This document shows positions 48,573 to 56,067 of a stretch of DNA of 64,000 nucleotides, piece after piece. The notes beneath the pieces are model-generated. The model did no database searches, had not been told where the DNA came from, and worked only from the letters and a program-made list of their open reading frames with translations. The stretch's first letter is position 1; the number at the start of each line of letters is the position of its first letter. Source of the stretch: an uncultured Acholeplasmatales bacterium (lineage in GTDB: Bacteria > Bacillota_I > Bacilli_A > Acholeplasmatales > Anaeroplasmataceae); NCBI GenBank assembly GCA_944324795.1, contig CALUXR010000001.1, positions 92,654 to 156,653 on the forward strand, read 5' to 3'. The translations under genes were made by a program, and so were the position numbers.

Positions 48573-49763
48573 ATGAATGTTTTCAAAAAAATATATGCAA
48601 GAATATATCAATTTTGTTTCAAACTAGCTATTCCTTTTTTACCTTATAAAAGTCCTAAAATTATAAATTTAAATGAATTAAATGAAATTTTAAAAAAAGA
48701 AAAAATAAATAATTTATTTATTATAACTGATGAAACAATTTCTAAGTTGATTGATAACATTTTAAATCAAATTAATATAAATTATGTAATATATGATAAA
48801 GTTTTACCAAATCCAACAATTAAAAATATTGAAGAAGCAAGAGAAAATTATTTAGATAAAAATTGTGATGGCATCTTAGCAATTGGTGGAGGTAGCGTTA
48901 TTGATTCAGCAAAAATATTAGGGGCTAGAATCGTAAAACCTCATAAAAGTATCAAAAAAATGGAGGGGTTACTACATATATTAAAAAAATTACCACCACT
49001 TATTGCCATTCCTACTACAGCAGGGACTGGTAGTGAGGTTACTTTAGCCGCTGTCATAACAGATGAAAAAACAAATCACAAATTTCCTATTAATGATTTT
49101 TGTTTAATTCCAAAATATACAATGTTTTTACCAGAACTAACAATCAATTTACCAAAATTTTTAACTGCTACTACCGGAATGGACGCACTAACACACGCAA
49201 TTGAAGCTTATATCGGCAATTCTACAACTAAAAAAACTAAAAATATGGCCATTCAAGCAACAAAATTAATAGTTAATAATATTAAAATTTGTTATAATGA
49301 ACCTACAAATATCAAAGCTAGAGAAAATATGCTTTATGCATCTCATTATGCAGGTATAGCCTTTACAATTAGTTATGTAGGATATATTCACGCTATAGCT
49401 CATTCGCTTGGTGGTAAATATAAAATACCTCATGGACTTGCTAATGCGGTAATTTTGCCAATAATCTTAGAAATATATGGGAAAAAGATATATAAAAAAT
49501 TAGCTATTTTAGCAAGAGAAGCTGGTATTGCTCAAAAAAATACAACAGATGAAATAGCAAGTAAAATATTTATTGACTGGATATATAAAACAAATGAAGT
49601 TTTCAATATTCCAAAATATATAAAAGAAATTAAAAATGCTGATATTATAGAAATGGCAAATTATGCTAATCATGAGGCAAATCCACTCTATCCAGTTCCA
49701 AAATTGTATGATAAAAATGAGCTTGTAAAAATATATTATATAATAAGAGGTCAAAATGAATAA
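48573..49763 (+). CDS. Iron-containing alcohol dehydrogenase
   Basis: 396 residues from the ATG at 48573 behind GGAGG; a TTG at 48558 is part of the ribosome binding region. NAD-binding GGGSVIDSAK and the iron ligands in GMDALTHAIEAY, HAIAHSLGG and PHGLANAVILP are complete. The roughly 35-residue N-terminal extension with KIYARIYQFCFKLAIPFLPY is of the type seen in fermentative dehydrogenases. With the coupled aldehyde dehydrogenase it would interconvert alcohol, aldehyde and acid. Substrate chain length is unknown. Confidence 0.9.
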   Translation: MNVFKKIYARIYQFCFKLAIPFLPYKSPKIINLNELNEILKKEKINNLFIITDETISKLIDNILNQININYVIYDKVLPNPTIKNIEEARENYLDKNCDGILAIGGGSVIDSAKILGARIVKPHKSIKKMEGLLHILKKLPPLIAIPTTAGTGSEVTLAAVITDEKTNHKFPINDFCLIPKYTMFLPELTINLPKFLTATTGMDALTHAIEAYIGNSTTKKTKNMAIQATKLIVNNIKICYNEPTNIKARENMLYASHYAGIAFTISYVGYIHAIAHSLGGKYKIPHGLANAVILPIILEIYGKKIYKKLAILAREAGIAQKNTTDEIASKIFIDWIYKTNEVFNIPKYIKEIKNADIIEMANYANHEANPLYPVPKLYDKNELVKIYYIIRGQNE

Positions 49764-51117
49764 CATTAAAGAAAAACAAAAAGAATTTTATAAAACAGGT
49801 AAAACTATATCTTATGAATTTAGATTAAACGCTCTAAAAAGGCTAAAAGAGGCCATTATTAATAATGAAGACAAAATATATGAGGCAGTTTATAACGATT
49901 TAAATAAGAGTAAGGGTGAATGTTTTATGACTGAGGTCGGTCTTGTATTAAGCGACTTAAATTACCAAATTAAACATTTAGGAAAATTCATGAAACCAAA
50001 AAAGGTAAAAACTCCTTTAGCACAATTTAAGTCTAAAAGTTTTATTAGCCCTCACCCTTATGGTAATGTTTTAATAATATCACCTTGGAATTACCCAATT
50101 TTATTATCGTTAGGACCACTTATAGGGGCAATAGCTAGTGGAAATACAATCATTTTAAAGCCTTCAGAGTATAGTCCTCATACATCTAATATATTAAAAG
50201 AAATAATAAGTAATACTTTTGATGAAAAGTATATTAGTGTTATTTTAGGTGATAAAACTATTGCAAGTTCTCTCTTAGAAGAAAAATGGGATTATATTTT
50301 CTTTACAGGTGGGACAAAAGTAGGTAAATTAGTTTATGAATCTGCAAGTAAAAATCTTACCCCTATAACTTTAGAATTAGGTGGTAAAAGTCCCGTTATT
50401 GTCGATAAAACAGCTAAAATAGATTTAGCTTGTAAAAGAATAATTTTTGGTAAATTTACTAATTGCGGACAAACTTGTGTTGCTCCTGATTATATTCTTG
50501 TAGATGATAAGATTAAAGATCTATTTATTAATTCTTTAATTAAATGGATAAATATCTTTTATAAAGATGCATTAACAAATAAAGATTACGGAAAAATCAT
50601 AAATTTAAATCATTATGATAGATTAATTAGCTATTTAAATGATGAAGATATCCTATATGGCGGCAAAAGTAATAAAGATTCATTAAAAATAGAACCAACA
50701 CTAGTTAATATTAAAAACTTTAATTCTCCATTAATGACAAATGAAATATTTGGACCAATTTTACCAATTTACGGATATAAAAATATTAATGAAATTTATG
50801 ACATTATAGATAAATATAAAAACCCTTTAGCCCTATATTTATTCACAGAAAATAAAAAAATTGAAAAAGAAATATTAAATAAAATTCAATTTGGTGGTGG
50901 TTGTATAAATGATACAATCATTCATCTAGCAACGAATAATTTAGCTTTTGGTGGAGTTGGCGAATCAGGAATTGGTAAATATCATGGTAAATATAGTTTT
51001 GATACTTTTTCTCATGATCGTTCAATCGTTAAAAAAGCCACTTGGCTTGACCTTCCAATTCGTTATGCTCCTTTTACTAATTTTAAAAACAAATTAATTA
51101 AAATATTCTTAAAATAA
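49756..51117 (+). CDS. Aldehyde dehydrogenase
   Basis: 453 residues, class 3/fatty-aldehyde type by length. It has SPWNYP, FTGGTKVGK, the ELGGKSP motif with the general-base Glu, and the catalytic Cys in NCGQTCVAPDY. It starts eight bases inside the alcohol dehydrogenase gene. The C-terminus carries a basic, aromatic tail (RYAPFTNFKNKLIKIFLK) that may touch the membrane, as in related fatty-aldehyde enzymes. Confidence 0.92.
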   Translation: MNNIKEKQKEFYKTGKTISYEFRLNALKRLKEAIINNEDKIYEAVYNDLNKSKGECFMTEVGLVLSDLNYQIKHLGKFMKPKKVKTPLAQFKSKSFISPHPYGNVLIISPWNYPILLSLGPLIGAIASGNTIILKPSEYSPHTSNILKEIISNTFDEKYISVILGDKTIASSLLEEKWDYIFFTGGTKVGKLVYESASKNLTPITLELGGKSPVIVDKTAKIDLACKRIIFGKFTNCGQTCVAPDYILVDDKIKDLFINSLIKWINIFYKDALTNKDYGKIINLNHYDRLISYLNDEDILYGGKSNKDSLKIEPTLVNIKNFNSPLMTNEIFGPILPIYGYKNINEIYDIIDKYKNPLALYLFTENKKIEKEILNKIQFGGGCINDTIIHLATNNLAFGGVGESGIGKYHGKYSFDTFSHDRSIVKKATWLDLPIRYAPFTNFKNKLIKIFLK

Positions 51118-51140
51118 AAAAACGGAAATTCCGTTTTTTA
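51116..51140. terminator. Bidirectional terminator between aldehyde dehydrogenase and peroxiredoxin
   Basis: AAAACGGAA/TTCCGTTTT hairpin flanked by A and T runs. It serves both convergent units. Confidence 0.8.
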
Positions 51141-51596
51141 TTTTTCTAATAAATTGATAATTTCTAAAGCGTTAGTATCTGGTTTAACCTTTAATTTTTT
51201 ATTTATTATATAACCATTTTCATCGATCAAAAAACTACTTCTTACAACTCCCATATAAGTCTTACCATACAATTTCTTTTCTTGCCATACACCATATTCT
51301 TCCATAACTTTATGAGATTCATCTGATAATAAAATAAAAGGTAAATCATATTTAGCTATAAATTTAGCATGTGAAAGACTATTATCCTTACTAATACCTA
51401 TTATAATAGTATTCAATTCTTTAAATTTATTATATTCATTCCTAAATCCACAAGCTTGTTTTGTACAACCTGGTGTATCATCTTTAGGATAAAAATAAAT
51501 TACAACTTTTTTACCTAAAAAATCATGTAATGATATTTTATTACCATCTTTATCAGGTAATGTAAAATCTATTGCTTTCATCTTTTCTTCTAACAT
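51138..51596 (-). CDS. bcp: Peroxiredoxin of the BCP/PrxQ type
   Basis: 152 residues. The peroxidatic Cys sits in PKDDTPGCTKQACGF, with the resolving Cys five residues later as in PrxQ. It reduces hydroperoxides with thioredoxin. AGGAG precedes the ATG at 51596. It follows the small membrane-protein gene by ten bases. Confidence 0.92.
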   Translation of the reverse strand: MLEEKMKAIDFTLPDKDGNKISLHDFLGKKVVIYFYPKDDTPGCTKQACGFRNEYNKFKELNTIIIGISKDNSLSHAKFIAKYDLPFILLSDESHKVMEEYGVWQEKKLYGKTYMGVVRSSFLIDENGYIINKKLKVKPDTNALEIINLLEK

Positions 51597-51605
51597 AAAA
51601 TCTCC

Positions 51606-51851
51606 TTAAAAATATAAATTTTGATCAATAAATATAAATATAATAAATAATATTAATGTAGTTAAAATAAATAATAAATTTTTATATTGTTTTATAAAAA
51701 ATAAAGAAACAATTAAAACTAAAATTCCCATAACAGCTATTATAGTCCCAATTATCCTTAATTCTTCTAAAAATAAAAAGCCAATCGAAATCATCTCTAA
51801 TATAGTTGCTGACATAGCAATAACATTTTGTTTTTTATTATATTCTTCCAT
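51606..51851 (-). CDS. Small membrane protein upstream of bcp
   Basis: 81 residues from the ATG at 51851 (MEEYNKKQNVIA), preceded by GGAG at a normal distance; 51869 is a possible alternative. Three predicted hydrophobic segments occupy nearly the whole length. No family recognised. It is probably co-transcribed with bcp. Confidence 0.6.
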   Translation of the reverse strand: MEEYNKKQNVIAMSATILEMISIGFLFLEELRIIGTIIAVMGILVLIVSLFFIKQYKNLLFILTTLILFIIFIFIDQNLYF

Positions 51852-51961
51852 ATAATCAACTCCAAGCAAAATATATTATATATTACTTATTATATAAATA
51901 CAAACTTATATTAAAATTAATATCTATATATTTATCTTGTATCTATGCCATAATTTAAATG

Positions 51962-52393
51962 TTATAAAATCAATTTTTTTAAAGCATTTAAATACTTACT
52001 ATTTCTTTTTACATCTTCTTCTGTAATTTCTTTAAGCCTTGATAAATTTAAATTATCTAATATATCTGCAATCTTAACTTTTTTAGCTATTTCATTTTCT
52101 TTACATCTGATAATAAATTCATCATAACTTTCATCTTTTCTTCTTGTTAAGGCTAAAACAGCATCAACTATTTTTCTACTAAAACCACTATTTAATAAAT
52201 ATTCTGCTGTAACATTTGTATCTTCAATAGTATCATGTAATAAAGCAACTACAATTTCATCTTCATTTTGTAAACTGTTTGCTACTCTTAAAGGATGATT
52301 AATATAATCTTCTCCTGCTTTATCAACTTGTCCTTTATGTGCTTTTGTAGCAATTTCTAAAGCATATTTTATTTTACTAGAATCTCTATTCAT
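51962..52393 (-). CDS. HD-domain (p)ppGpp-hydrolase-like protein
   Basis: 143 residues matching the catalytic N-terminal HD domain of RelA/SpoT or the small Mesh1-type hydrolases: KAHKGQVDKAGEDYINHP, then the HD pair in VALLHDTIEDT, then KIADILDNL. No synthetase domain is present. Inferred: a stand-alone alarmone or nucleotide pyrophosphohydrolase. GAGGT precedes the ATG. Confidence 0.82.
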   Translation of the reverse strand: MNRDSSKIKYALEIATKAHKGQVDKAGEDYINHPLRVANSLQNEDEIVVALLHDTIEDTNVTAEYLLNSGFSRKIVDAVLALTRRKDESYDEFIIRCKENEIAKKVKIADILDNLNLSRLKEITEEDVKRNSKYLNALKKLIL

Positions 52394-52417
52394 TGTAATA
52401 ATACCTCGTATAATTTC

Positions 52418-52423
52418 ATTATA
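52418..52423 (-). promoter_or_regulatory. -10 element for the HD hydrolase gene
   Basis: Minus strand TATAAT with the ATG about 25 bases downstream. No good -35 is seen. Confidence 0.45.
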
Positions 52424-52430
52424 ACATAAT

Positions 52431-52658
52431 CTAAATTATTAATCTAATTTTTTTCTCTAATACTCCTAGTTCAAAACGCTTAGTTTTTAATTCTTTAATA
52501 ATATATTCAAAATCAAACATCTACTTTCTATCCTTTACCATTTTGATATTTATTGCTTCTTGTAAATCTTTTATTAATTCTTAATAACCTTTAATATCTA
52601 TTTTTTTAGTGTTTTGACCAGAACATTCTAGTAATTTAATTAATATTTGTTTTTTCAT
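52431..52658 (-). pseudogene. Two short linked reading frames, probably a gene remnant
   Basis: An ATG at 52658 with AGGAG upstream reads MKKQILIKLLECSGQNTKKIDIKGY, cited in part as MKKQILIKLLECSG, then an in-frame TAA, then 19 more codons in the same frame ending at a TAG at 52521. The next three bases are an ATG that opens a 29-codon frame (MFDFEYIIKELKTKRF...) ending at 52431. No family recognised. The upstream promoter region overlaps the hicA promoter. Confidence 0.35.
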
Positions 52659-52668
52659 GTTTTTCTCC

Positions 52669-52697
52669 TTGGCACATATTTTTATATTTGTTATAAT
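52669..52697 (+). promoter_or_regulatory. hicAB promoter
   Basis: TTGGCA (52669-52674), 17 bases, TATAAT (52692-52697). The predicted start falls near 52704, so almost no leader precedes hicA. Confidence 0.65.
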
Positions 52698-52701
52698 TCG
52701 T

Positions 52702-52917
52702 TTGCAAGACAGTGATACAATAAAAAGCTATTCTTCTAGAGAAGTTATCAAAGCTTTGCTTAAAGATGGGTGGTATGAGGTTAATTGTGTTGGTTCCCAT
52801 CATCAATTTAAACATCCCATCAAACAAGGTAGAGCAACAGTTAAGGATCCTGATAAGGATATTCCTAGAGAAACACTTAAAAGTATCGAAATGCAATCAG
52901 GAATTAAGTTTTCTTGA
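52702..52917 (+). CDS. hicA: HicA-type mRNA interferase toxin
   Basis: The family sequence begins at KSYSSREVIKALLKDGWYEV and includes the catalytic His in GSHHQFKHP and the conserved KDIPRETLKSI. It lacks an ATG at the expected place: the codon before KSYSS is ATA (52720), and the nearest accepted start in frame is TTG at 52702, right at the predicted transcription start. Either a leaderless TTG start, an ATA start, or a start codon lost by mutation, which would weaken the toxin. The TGA stop is followed 37 bases later by hicB. Confidence 0.82.
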   Translation: MQDSDTIKSYSSREVIKALLKDGWYEVNCVGSHHQFKHPIKQGRATVKDPDKDIPRETLKSIEMQSGIKFS

Positions 52918-52954
52918 TTGTATTTCCTTGCACACTAAGAAAAAAGGTAAATTT

Positions 52955-53353
52955 ATGTTAAAAGAACGTTATATATATCCTGCAATTTTTAACTATGATG
53001 ATAATGAGATTAGTATTATATTTCCTGATTTAGGCGTTGCAACTTCTGGCACCAGTGAAGATGATGCTTTTTTATCTGCTAGAGAACTTTTAGGATTAAC
53101 TATGTTAGGATTAGAGGAAGATAAAGAAACAATTCCTACTCCTTCTAAACTTCAAGATATTAAATTAAAATCTACAGAAAAAGTCACTTTGATTGATGTT
53201 TATATGCCCTCATTAAGAAAAGCTAATATTAATAAGTCAGTAAATAGAACTGTAACATTACCTGCTTGGCTAAATGCTAAAGCTTTAGAATATAATATTA
53301 ATTTCTCACAATTATTACAGGATGCCATTAAAAAAGAATTACATTTGAACTAG
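52955..53353 (+). CDS. hicB: HicB-type antitoxin
   Basis: 132 residues from the ATG at 52955 (AAGG upstream). A partially degraded RNase H-like HicB fold (YPAIFNYDDNEISIIFPDLG, cited as YPAIFNYDD and IIFPDLG) is followed by a C-terminal DNA-binding segment NRTVTLPAWLNAKALEYNINFSQLL, cited as NRTVTLPAWLN. It binds HicA and probably represses the operon. Confidence 0.88.
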   Translation: MLKERYIYPAIFNYDDNEISIIFPDLGVATSGTSEDDAFLSARELLGLTMLGLEEDKETIPTPSKLQDIKLKSTEKVTLIDVYMPSLRKANINKSVNRTVTLPAWLNAKALEYNINFSQLLQDAIKKELHLN

Positions 53354-53374
53354 TCAAGCAACTAGTTCTTTTTT
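53347..53374 (+). terminator. hicAB terminator
   Basis: GAACTAGT-CAAGCA-ACTAGTTC followed by six Ts; the stem begins inside the last codons of hicB. Confidence 0.85.
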
Positions 53375-53463
53375 AACCCTTACCAAGTAAAGCGTGGTAT
53401 TTTACTTGTCAATAGACCATAATGATTATTTTTACACCTACTTACTCTAAGTTATTTTTAAAA

Positions 53464-53488
53464 CAAAAAAGCTCATAATTGAGCTTTA
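53464..53488. terminator. Terminator downstream of the DUF3990 gene pair
   Basis: AAAGCTCA-TAAT-TGAGCTTT, with a T run on the minus strand. It is the first hairpin after the minus-strand pair ending at 53605. Apart from this and the repeat at 53502-53547, the gap 53375-53604 shows nothing. Confidence 0.7.
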
Positions 53489-53501
53489 ATTTTCTAAATG
53501 G

Positions 53502-53547
53502 CTTTGTGCTATCGCTTCAATACAAAACGATACTCTTACTAGAAAAA
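53502..53547. repeat. Structured repeat, copy A (partial)
   Basis: Contains CTTTGTGCTATCG, eight bases, ATACAAAACGATAC and CTTACTAG, matching the right-hand part of copies B (55398-55517) and C (57884-58005). It lies just downstream of the pair at 53605-55277. Confidence 0.7.
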
Positions 53548-53604
53548 TAACACCTGAGGAACTCGTTGTGATGCAAATGCACCCTTTTGGAAATTATACA
53601 TTTG

Positions 53605-54426
53605 TTATTCAATACGATGATCAGCAAGTAAAATCTTACTTTTGAAATACTTTTCTTGAAAATTAACCGCTTTTTTAATTTCTTCTTTAGAATAGTTTAC
53701 ATCTTGGCCACAAACTACCAATTTATCTTCAATATCATTTTTTCTATTTATTATTGCCAAAACTTTTCCCTCAAATGTTTTAATTGGTTTATCGATTCCT
53801 AAAATATAAGCGTCCTGATATTTGCCATCTAGCGCTTTAATTTCCTTAATATATCCATAGTTTAATGGATAGATAATTCCATCATGGTCGTATCCAATTG
53901 GTCGATCTATAAACACTTTTACTTTTTGCCCAATTAAGGCTTTGAGCTTTTCGGTATATAACAAGCGCTTAGCAACCTTATAAGCTTTTTCTTGGATTGA
54001 GGAATTATCATAGCCAATGCTATCCATCATTCTTTCTGCTGCATAAACAATGTCAAAAGTGTGATAAATATTGTAATATTTGATGATTTCTTTAGCGTTA
54101 AAAAGCTTATAGACACTTTTGCTTGATAAATTATATTTTATACAAATGCATCGGTAAATATAACCTATCCAAAACATTTGATCAGGACTATACTTTATTT
54201 CTCCATAGTGACTCTTACCAAATTCCTCATCGATGATATTAAAAATCTCTTCCATAGTATCTGAGCGATATAAATAAACTTTATCATCAAATGATCTAGC
54301 AATAGAAGAATAGATAAAACGCCTTATAAAAATCGGTGAACTATAGTTAGTTTTAATAACTGATGCTTCAAATATTTTGGCCTGAGCTTGGCATAATTTT
54401 AATTCAATATAACTAAGTGGTCTCAT
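53605..54426 (-). CDS. Partner of HTH-DUF3990 protein with inorganic-pyrophosphatase-like domain
   Basis: 273 residues in two parts. Residues 1-165 form an alpha-helical domain with a YSPDQMFWIGYIYR core and a YHTFDIVYAAERMMD stretch, which I recognise only as a recurrent companion type of such genes, not as a named family. Residues 170-273 look like a compact inorganic pyrophosphatase: KVKVFIDRPIGY, YPLNYGYI, DGKYQDAYILGID and IINRKNDIEDKLVV, which align with the family's Gly-Tyr and DAY-type catalytic segments. It overlaps the upstream gene by four bases (ATGA). Inferred: an antitoxin or effector partner; the fusion is unusual. Confidence 0.7.
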   Translation of the reverse strand: MRPLSYIELKLCQAQAKIFEASVIKTNYSSPIFIRRFIYSSIARSFDDKVYLYRSDTMEEIFNIIDEEFGKSHYGEIKYSPDQMFWIGYIYRCICIKYNLSSKSVYKLFNAKEIIKYYNIYHTFDIVYAAERMMDSIGYDNSSIQEKAYKVAKRLLYTEKLKALIGQKVKVFIDRPIGYDHDGIIYPLNYGYIKEIKALDGKYQDAYILGIDKPIKTFEGKVLAIINRKNDIEDKLVVCGQDVNYSKEEIKKAVNFQEKYFKSKILLADHRIE

Positions 54427-55277
54427 TTAAGTATCTCCTCGATATATCTGCCTTTATTTTTATATTGGATACGGGCAATTTTAACTTTTTGGGAACCATT
54501 ATTTGTTAATGTAACCCTATTGTCGAGACAACTGGCTTTTTCTTTCTGACAGACAAACATTTCTTTAAGGAGTTTGATATTCTTTAAAGCCTTATTTGTT
54601 TTCAGTACATATTGAAAGCCTAAATTAGTTGCCGCAAGTGCATGTCTGCATTGTTCATCCGTAATCTCGTTTTCTACAAATTCAGCAATTATATCAAACA
54701 TTCTATTATCGGCAATTGGAGCAACAATAACATCGTAATTAGATATTTTACTAATGAGTTTTTGAATCAAAGAACTATCTTTGTAATCGTCAAGCCATCC
54801 TCTAAAATATGCAATGGTAATCATCCATTCAGTATTTACATTAAACTTATAAATTTTTAAGTTATTTAGATTTAAGTTAAAGCAATAAACTATACTCTGA
54901 TTTAATACTGAGATATAGTTAGCTCCTTGCTCAAAAGTCTCACCCAAATAAAAACCCACTCCAAAATCGTTGGTTGATTTAGAATTAGTAGCAAAATCAA
55001 TAGGCATGGAGAATGATCTTTTAGCCCAATGAAACAAAACAATGTTTTCACTATTTTCATATTCTTCCTTTAAAAGTTGTTCATAGATGTTGTTTAGGAC
55101 GATACCATTATCGTAAGCAAAAGAATACACTTTCTCTAAATTTGCATTCCCAATACCTTTGCGTCCAAACTTCCAATTATTTATTGTTTCTAGAGAAACG
55201 CCTAATTTCTCTGAAAGATCGGACTCGTTTATTTGCAAGACCTCACTGATAATTGTGATTTCATTAGTTAAATTCAT
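54423..55277 (-). CDS. HTH-DUF3990 protein, probable ADP-ribosyltransferase-like toxin/regulator
   Basis: 284 residues. Residues 1-65 are an Xre-type helix-turn-helix (LSEKLGVSLETINNWKFGRKG). Residues 75-240 match DUF3990: LFHWAKRSF, NDFGVGFYLGETFEQ, the NTEWMITIAYFRGW segment, YDVIVAPIADNRMFD and LAATNLGFQYVLKTNKALK. DUF3990 is related to mono-ADP-ribosyltransferases; the HW and FGVGFYL elements resemble the NAD-binding strands. Together with the overlapping partner it looks like an autoregulated toxin-antitoxin-like pair. Which partner is toxic is not shown. Confidence 0.72.
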   Translation of the reverse strand: MNLTNEITIISEVLQINESDLSEKLGVSLETINNWKFGRKGIGNANLEKVYSFAYDNGIVLNNIYEQLLKEEYENSENIVLFHWAKRSFSMPIDFATNSKSTNDFGVGFYLGETFEQGANYISVLNQSIVYCFNLNLNNLKIYKFNVNTEWMITIAYFRGWLDDYKDSSLIQKLISKISNYDVIVAPIADNRMFDIIAEFVENEITDEQCRHALAATNLGFQYVLKTNKALKNIKLLKEMFVCQKEKASCLDNRVTLTNNGSQKVKIARIQYKNKGRYIEEILK

Positions 55278-55300
55278 AAGACATCACCTCTTCTAACTTA

Positions 55301-55371
55301 ATTATACAAAAGTTTAAATACAAGTTAAACAAAATTTAAAACTTGTCAATGTAAAAGTTTAAAAACAAGTT
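55301..55371 (-). promoter_or_regulatory. Promoter and repeated operator of the DUF3990 pair
   Basis: Minus-strand TATAAT at 55301-55306. Two copies of AAAAGTTTAAAWACAAGTT (55308-55326 and 55353-55371, one mismatch, 45 bases apart) flank an inverted relative, TTTAAAACTTGT, between them. The first copy covers the -35 region. Autoregulation by the HTH domain is the natural reading. Confidence 0.65.
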
Positions 55372-55397
55372 TCTATTACTAGCAAAACTCCAAAAAT

Positions 55398-55517
55398 TAA
55401 AAAATGTCCGATTTCTCGGACAAATATCGTTCACTTTGATACCCTTATTTTGTATCAAAATGTTAGTTATAAGATGTCTTTGTGCTATCGGAATGATACA
55501 AAACGACACCCCTACTT
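55398..55517. repeat. Structured repeat, copy B
   Basis: About 120 bp, clearly similar along its whole length to copy C. It contains three possible hairpins: TGTCCGA-TTTC-TCGGACA, TTTGATAC...GTATCAAA, and TTTG..TATC..GATA-CAAA. It ends in ACACCCCTACT. It lies in the gap between the DUF3990 pair and the cyclophilin-like lipoprotein. Confidence 0.75.
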
Positions 55518-55545
55518 GAATATTCTTCTCTATTCATTATTTTTG

Positions 55546-56046
55546 TCACTCCAATAAGGTAAAGGTCGCTACGACATCGTCGTCTCCTAATGCCTCTTCC
55601 CAATAAGTCAAATCATCGACATGCCCAAGCATCGTATAACTCCAGGTGTTAGATCCATAGAACATCACGATTTGGTTTCCTTGATAAAGAACGATATCCC
55701 CTGGCTTAGTCGTGATACGAGTATTATCGGTTGTCAGGCTTCTTCCCAAAGGACCGACTTTCTCAAAACCGCCGTAATCCTCGAAATTGATTGTTATCTG
55801 TTCGTTTCTTGCCATTTCGACAAGTTCGTGCGAGGCATCGTTTTCTTCTAGTGTCACATCGAATTCATAATCTTTAATCTCAAGTTTTAACTTCATTTCG
55901 TTTTCATCCTCATTTGATTCATTCTCGCTTTCCTGATTTTCGTTTGTTGAACTTCCGGTTTCATTAGTAGTTGGTCGAGTGCTATTGCAAGAGCTCAAAC
56001 ATGCTACAAACAAAAAGATTGGCAATATCAAAAGTGTAACTTTCAT
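55546..56046 (-). CDS. Lipoprotein with cyclophilin-like domain
   Basis: 166 residues. Signal peptide with lipobox CLSSC, a Ser/Asn/Glu-rich linker to about residue 48, then a cyclophilin-like fold domain with PLGRSLTTDNTRITTKPGDI (cited to 20), VLYQGNQIVMFYGSNTWSY and a terminal VVATFTLLE. This small domain is often found next to alpha/beta hydrolases and flavodoxins in gut Bacillota; its ligand is unknown. G+C is visibly higher than in the core genome, suggesting transfer together with the next two genes. Confidence 0.82.
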   Translation of the reverse strand: MKVTLLILPIFLFVACLSSCNSTRPTTNETGSSTNENQESENESNEDENEMKLKLEIKDYEFDVTLEENDASHELVEMARNEQITINFEDYGGFEKVGPLGRSLTTDNTRITTKPGDIVLYQGNQIVMFYGSNTWSYTMLGHVDDLTYWEEALGDDDVVATFTLLE

Positions 56047-56067
56047 GTTATATCATTCCTGATACAC

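Noticed and set aside
52431..55545. CRISPR array or other short spaced repeats in the accessory region
   Set aside because: The repeats here are few, long and unevenly spaced, with no repeat-spacer periodicity and no cas genes.
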